DNA of 15,588 bases from an uncultured bacterium. Its GTDB lineage: Bacteria; Bacillota; Clostridia; Lachnospirales; Lachnospiraceae. Location: contig CAJMPJ010000063.1 in NCBI GenBank assembly GCA_905215155.1, positions 1 to 15,588 on the forward strand, in the 5' to 3' direction. Under the pieces are notes generated by a model. That model worked only from the letters and a program-made list of their open reading frames with translations, searched no databases and was not told the DNA's origin. Both the position numbers and the translations under genes were made by a program. Positions 12,614 to 15,588 of this stretch are shown here, in pieces; within the stretch, counting starts at the first letter, position 1; each line of letters opens with the position of its first letter.

Positions 12614-14001
12614 TGGATGTTTTAAAGAAAGTACCGGTAAGAGAACAGGATCCAAAAGTAAGAGCAACGAATTTTGAAGAAGTTTGTCTGGGCTATAATG
12701 AAGAAGAAGCCAGGAAAGAAGCTGCCCGCTGCATCAAGTGTAAGAATCCGAGATGCGTAGGGGGCTGTCCGGTATCTATCAATATCCCAGGATTTATCAA
12801 AGAAGTGGAAGATGGTAATATAGAAGAAGCTGCCAAAGTTATCGCCAAGTCTTCCGCACTTCCGGCAGTATGCGGACGTGTATGTCCCCAGGAGAGCCAG
12901 TGTGAGGGCGTCTGCATCCGTGGAATCAAAGGAGAACCGATTTCCATCGGAAAGCTGGAGCGTTTCGTCGCAGACTGGTCCAGAGAGCATGGGATTGTAC
13001 CGGAAGCTCCGAAGGAGAAAAACGGCAAGAAGGTTGCTGTCATTGGCTCCGGCCCTTCCGGGCTTACCTGTGCAGGCGATCTTGCAAAGCTGGGGTATGA
13101 AGTTACCATCTTTGAAGCACTCCATGAGCCGGGCGGTGTTTTGACTTATGGTATTCCGGAATTCCGTCTTCCAAAAGAGAGAGTCGTACAGCCGGAAATA
13201 GATAACGTGAGAAAACTTGGCGTGACCATTGAAACTAATGTGATCGTAGGAAAGTCTGTCACCATTGACGAACTCTTTGAAAAAGAAGGCTATCAGGCGG
13301 TATTCATTGGTTCTGGAGCAGGTCTTCCCATGTTCATGGGGATTCCGGGAGAAAATGCAAACGGTGTTTTCTCAGCCAATGAATACTTAACCAGAAGCAA
13401 TTTGATGAAGGCGTTCCGTGACGATTATGATACACCGCTTGCAGCAGGCAAAAAGGTAGCAGTTGTAGGCGGCGGTAACGTAGCCATGGATGCGGCCAGA
13501 ACCGCTCTTCGTCTTGGCGCAGAGGTTCATGTTGTATATAGAAGAAGTGAGGCAGAGCTTCCTGCCAGAGCGGAAGAAGTACACCATGCCAAAGAGGAAG
13601 GCGTGATTTTTGATCTTCTGACCAACCCGGTTGAGATCCTTACCGATGATAAGGGCTGGGTGAATGGTATGAAATGTGTAAAAATGGAACTTGGAGAACC
13701 TGACGCCTCCGGTAGAAGAAAACCGGTAGCAGTCAAAGGATCTGAGTTTGTGATTGATGTAGATACTGTGATCATGTCTTTAGGAACCTCACCGAATCCG
13801 CTGATTTCCAATACCACCAAGGGGCTGGAAATCAACAAGCGCAGATGTATCATTGCGGAAGAATCCAATGGAAAGACCAGCAAGGAAGGTGTCTACGCAG
13901 GCGGAGATGCAGTAACCGGTGCTGCAACCGTTATTTTGGCAATGGAAGCCGGACGTGCAGGCGCAAGAGGAATCCACGAATATCTTTCTGCAAAAGAATA
14001 A
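12613..14001 (+). CDS. nfnB: NfnB, large subunit of NADH-dependent ferredoxin:NADP+ oxidoreductase (GltD-like)
   Basis: This 462-residue flavoprotein resembles the small subunit of glutamate synthase. The N-terminal Fe-S domain has two four-cysteine sets: C40, C43, C48, C52 and C87, C91, C97, C101. They fit two [4Fe-4S] clusters. Next comes the FAD Rossmann motif VIGSGPSGLTCAGDLAKLGYEV (143-164) with PGGVLTYGIPEFRLPK. The NADP(H) motif VVGGGNVAMDAARTALRLGAEVHVVYRR follows (284-311), its two arginines suiting the 2'-phosphate, and the second FAD part is near GGDAVTGAATVILAMEAG. The bifurcating FAD of the complex resides in this subunit. The gene is often labelled NADPH-dependent glutamate synthase (gltA), but no large glutamate synthase subunit is nearby and its partner is NfnA. 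Translation is coupled to nfnA through a one-base overlap. A strong terminator follows. Confidence 0.9.
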   Translation: MDVLKKVPVREQDPKVRATNFEEVCLGYNEEEARKEAARCIKCKNPRCVGGCPVSINIPGFIKEVEDGNIEEAAKVIAKSSALPAVCGRVCPQESQCEGVCIRGIKGEPISIGKLERFVADWSREHGIVPEAPKEKNGKKVAVIGSGPSGLTCAGDLAKLGYEVTIFEALHEPGGVLTYGIPEFRLPKERVVQPEIDNVRKLGVTIETNVIVGKSVTIDELFEKEGYQAVFIGSGAGLPMFMGIPGENANGVFSANEYLTRSNLMKAFRDDYDTPLAAGKKVAVVGGGNVAMDAARTALRLGAEVHVVYRRSEAELPARAEEVHHAKEEGVIFDLLTNPVEILTDDKGWVNGMKCVKMELGEPDASGRRKPVAVKGSEFVIDVDTVIMSLGTSPNPLISNTTKGLEINKRRCIIAEESNGKTSKEGVYAGGDAVTGAATVILAMEAGRAGARGIHEYLSAKE

Positions 14002-14012
14002 TCCATATATTT

Positions 14013-14045
14013 AAAAAAGAGGGCCGCCGTTTGGCGGCCTTTTTT
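14013..14045 (+). terminator. factor-independent terminator of nfnAB
   Basis: GGCCGCC (14022-14028) and GGCGGCC (14033-14039) form a GC-rich stem around GTTT, followed by six T (14040-14045). An A-run (14013-14018) precedes the stem. This is a textbook intrinsic terminator 20 bases after the nfnB stop. Confidence 0.92.
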
Positions 14046-14197
14046 AAGTAAAATCCGGGAATCAGGTTTTTGAGCCTGTTTAAACAGATTTTCCAAATAA
14101 ATGATAAAATGTTACAACAAAATAAAAAAAGTCTAAAATTTGTAAAATAGGACTTGAATTATACCCCTGTTTTACGTTAACATATAGAATAGAAAAT

Positions 14198-14217
14198 ACG
14201 GTGAAAAACGGTGAAAA
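14198..14217. repeat. tandem duplication ACGGTGAAAA x2 at the ribosome site of the NlpC/P60 gene
   Basis: ACGGTGAAAA occurs twice without a gap (14198-14207 and 14208-14217). The second copy leads directly into AAAGGA, the ribosome site for the ATG at 14228. The duplication also creates an in-frame GTG at 14201 without a ribosome site. The 14046-14197 stretch before it is AT-rich, with a small CAGG/CCTG hairpin and a GTTTAAAC palindrome. TTGAAT at 14154-14159 is a possible -35, but no well-spaced -10 was found. Confidence 0.6.
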
Positions 14218-14227
14218 GGAACTTACG

Positions 14228-15472
14228 ATGAAACGAAAAATACTCATTCATAGCGGTAAAAGGAATGTCAAAGTACTTCGGAAGCTTATTTTTAGTATGA
14301 TGATAGGTATAATGGTTTGCAGCCAGACGGTTCCGGCTTATGCGGTTTCCAAAGCAGAAAAAGAAAAGCTGGAAGCACAAAAAAAGATGGAAGAGGCCAA
14401 CCAAAAAGCCAAGGACGCGGAAAGTAAGAAAAACGCAGCTCAGAGCCAGGTAACCAAACTGACTTCTGATCTGACGGCTCTTTTGTCGGATATTAAAGTA
14501 CTGGAAAATGATATGGAAACTAAAGAAGCTGAGATCAAACAGGCGGAATCTGACTATGAAAAAGCAAAAAAGGAAGAAGAAAAACAGTATGCTGCCATGA
14601 AAAAGAGAATTCAGTACATGTATGAAAAGGGAGATACGGAATATCTGGATATTTTCCTTCATGTTAAGAACATGTCTGATCTTCTGAATAAAGCAGAGTA
14701 TGTGGAAGGCATTTATAATTATGACCGTAAGATGTTGGTGAACTTTCAGGAAACCAAGCAGAAAGTTGCGGATTACAAGTCGGATCTTGAAGATGACAAG
14801 GCCGAGATGGAGGGCATGAAGCTGGAATACAAAGAACAGCAGGATCAGCTTGAGACTTTGATTAGCAAGAAGAAAAAGGAAGTGTCCAATTTTGACAGCC
14901 AGCTAGCCCAGGCAAAACAGGACGCGGCTGTATATGCCCAGACCATAGCCAAGAAGAACGAAGAAATCAAAAAGTCGAAGGCAGAAGAAGCCAGAAAGAA
15001 GGCTGCTGAGGAAGCCAGGAAAAAAGCTGAAGCGGCTGCGAGAAAGCAATCCACTTCAACTACAAGAAAATCCACCGGTGCCAGCAACAAATATTCTGGT
15101 CCCTCCGCTTCCAAGAGCAGCGGCGGAACCGCCCAGGGACGGGCGATTGCAGATTATGGACTTCAATTTTTGGGAAATCCATACGTCTTTGGCGGCACCA
15201 GCCTGACCAATGGAACAGACTGTTCCGGTTTCACACAAAGTGTTTACCGTCATTTTGGATACAGTCTGCCAAGAAGCTCCACCGCACAGCGGTCAGCAGG
15301 CCGGGAGGTGCCTTATTCGGAAGCACAGCCGGGAGATTTGATTTGTTACGCAGGACATATCGCCATTTATATCGGCAATGGACAGATCGTCCATGCCAGC
15401 ACTCCGAAGACAGGAATTAAGGTAGGAACAGCAACTTACCGTACCATTTTATCCGTCAGAAGGATTGTTTAA
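14228..15472 (+). CDS. secreted coiled-coil NlpC/P60 peptidoglycan hydrolase
   Basis: This exported cell-wall hydrolase has 414 residues. The basic start (MKRKILIHSGKRNVKVLRK) and a hydrophobic stretch lead to a signal-peptidase site after AYA (about residue 39). Residues 42-225 form a long Lys/Glu/Ala-rich coiled coil like those of PcsB/CwlO-type proteins, which FtsEX-like partners may control. A second Lys/Ala-rich helix (about 230-275) and a Ser/Thr/Gly linker (about 276-303) follow. The NlpC/P60 domain (about 305-414) carries the catalytic Cys332 in DCSGF, His377 in GHIAIYIG and a third polar residue, His389, in IVHAS. Such enzymes cut the D-Glu to diamino-acid bond of peptide stems. The start is the ATG with AAAGGA seven bases upstream, not the in-frame GTG at 14201. 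The gene stands alone between two terminators. Confidence 0.92.
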   Translation: MKRKILIHSGKRNVKVLRKLIFSMMIGIMVCSQTVPAYAVSKAEKEKLEAQKKMEEANQKAKDAESKKNAAQSQVTKLTSDLTALLSDIKVLENDMETKEAEIKQAESDYEKAKKEEEKQYAAMKKRIQYMYEKGDTEYLDIFLHVKNMSDLLNKAEYVEGIYNYDRKMLVNFQETKQKVADYKSDLEDDKAEMEGMKLEYKEQQDQLETLISKKKKEVSNFDSQLAQAKQDAAVYAQTIAKKNEEIKKSKAEEARKKAAEEARKKAEAAARKQSTSTTRKSTGASNKYSGPSASKSSGGTAQGRAIADYGLQFLGNPYVFGGTSLTNGTDCSGFTQSVYRHFGYSLPRSSTAQRSAGREVPYSEAQPGDLICYAGHIAIYIGNGQIVHASTPKTGIKVGTATYRTILSVRRIV

Positions 15473-15489
15473 ATTACATAAATAGTAAG

Positions 15490-15532
15490 AGCCGGAAAGC
15501 GGATTGAAAGAGAATCTGTTTTCCGGCTTTTT
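15490..15532 (+). terminator. factor-independent terminator of the NlpC/P60 gene
   Basis: AGCCGGAAA (15490-15498) pairs with TTTCCGGCT (15520-15528), with an inner GATT/AATC helix. A T-run (15528-15532) follows. It is 17 bases after the stop codon. Confidence 0.9.
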
Positions 15533-15588
15533 GTTTATGGGCTTTAGCCTGTTGAACATGGGTGAGTTTCTTTTTAAGAGAAATGAAT

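Noticed and set aside
12622..13125. Long open frames antisense to nfnB and to sbcC
   Set aside because: They have no ribosome sites or recognisable motifs and mirror the codon pattern of the sense genes, so they are shadows.
12613..14001. Glutamate synthase small subunit GltD
   Set aside because: No large glutamate synthase subunit is adjacent and the partner is NfnA-like, so NfnB is the better name.

Overview
The window looks like a chromosomal segment of a low-to-mid GC anaerobic Firmicute, most likely a Lachnospiraceae (Lacrimispora/Clostridium-type) clostridium. The support is indirect: strong AGGAGG ribosome binding sites, clostridial-style gene content (an NfnAB electron-bifurcating transhydrogenase, a TRAP solute receptor, a coiled-coil NlpC/P60 hydrolase) and protein sequences that read like that family. 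No rRNA, tRNA or CRISPR array was seen.

Positions 1 to about 2840 are an accessory, visibly AT-richer region full of mobile-element wreckage. On the minus strand is a 77-codon 5' stub of an IS110-family transposase. It is cut off at about position 34 by what may be the end of another insertion sequence running off the left edge. Next come an orphan SUKH (SMI1/KNR4-like) immunity-type gene and the 3' stub of a second transposase with its repeat-rich end. Then follows a compact two-gene unit, an Xre/HTH regulator overlapping a six-helix DUF3169-type membrane protein. This unit is driven by a perfect consensus sigma-A promoter and flanked by two identical-geometry TGACAA-N6-TTGTCA operators. A 10-bp-phased A-rich repeat, a long inverted repeat and C-tracts separate it from the core region.

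From about 2840 rightward the genes look like stable core genome, all on the plus strand. They are RecQ helicase; an orphan DctP-type TRAP lipoprotein; the SbcD-SbcC nuclease pair (4-bp overlap); a ThyX-like protein of unknown activity followed 22 bases later by dihydrofolate reductase; NfnA-NfnB (1-bp overlap) ending in a strong terminator; and a secreted coiled-coil/NlpC-P60 peptidoglycan hydrolase ending in another terminator.

Functionally the right part groups into DNA repair (RecQ, SbcCD), folate/thymidylate metabolism (ThyX-like, DHFR), redox balancing (NfnAB, with a candidate Rex operator) and cell-wall remodelling. The most interesting items are the ThyX-like protein that seems to lack the family's RHR signature next to DHFR, the doubly operated HTH-DUF3169 module, and the orphan SUKH gene between IS remnants.
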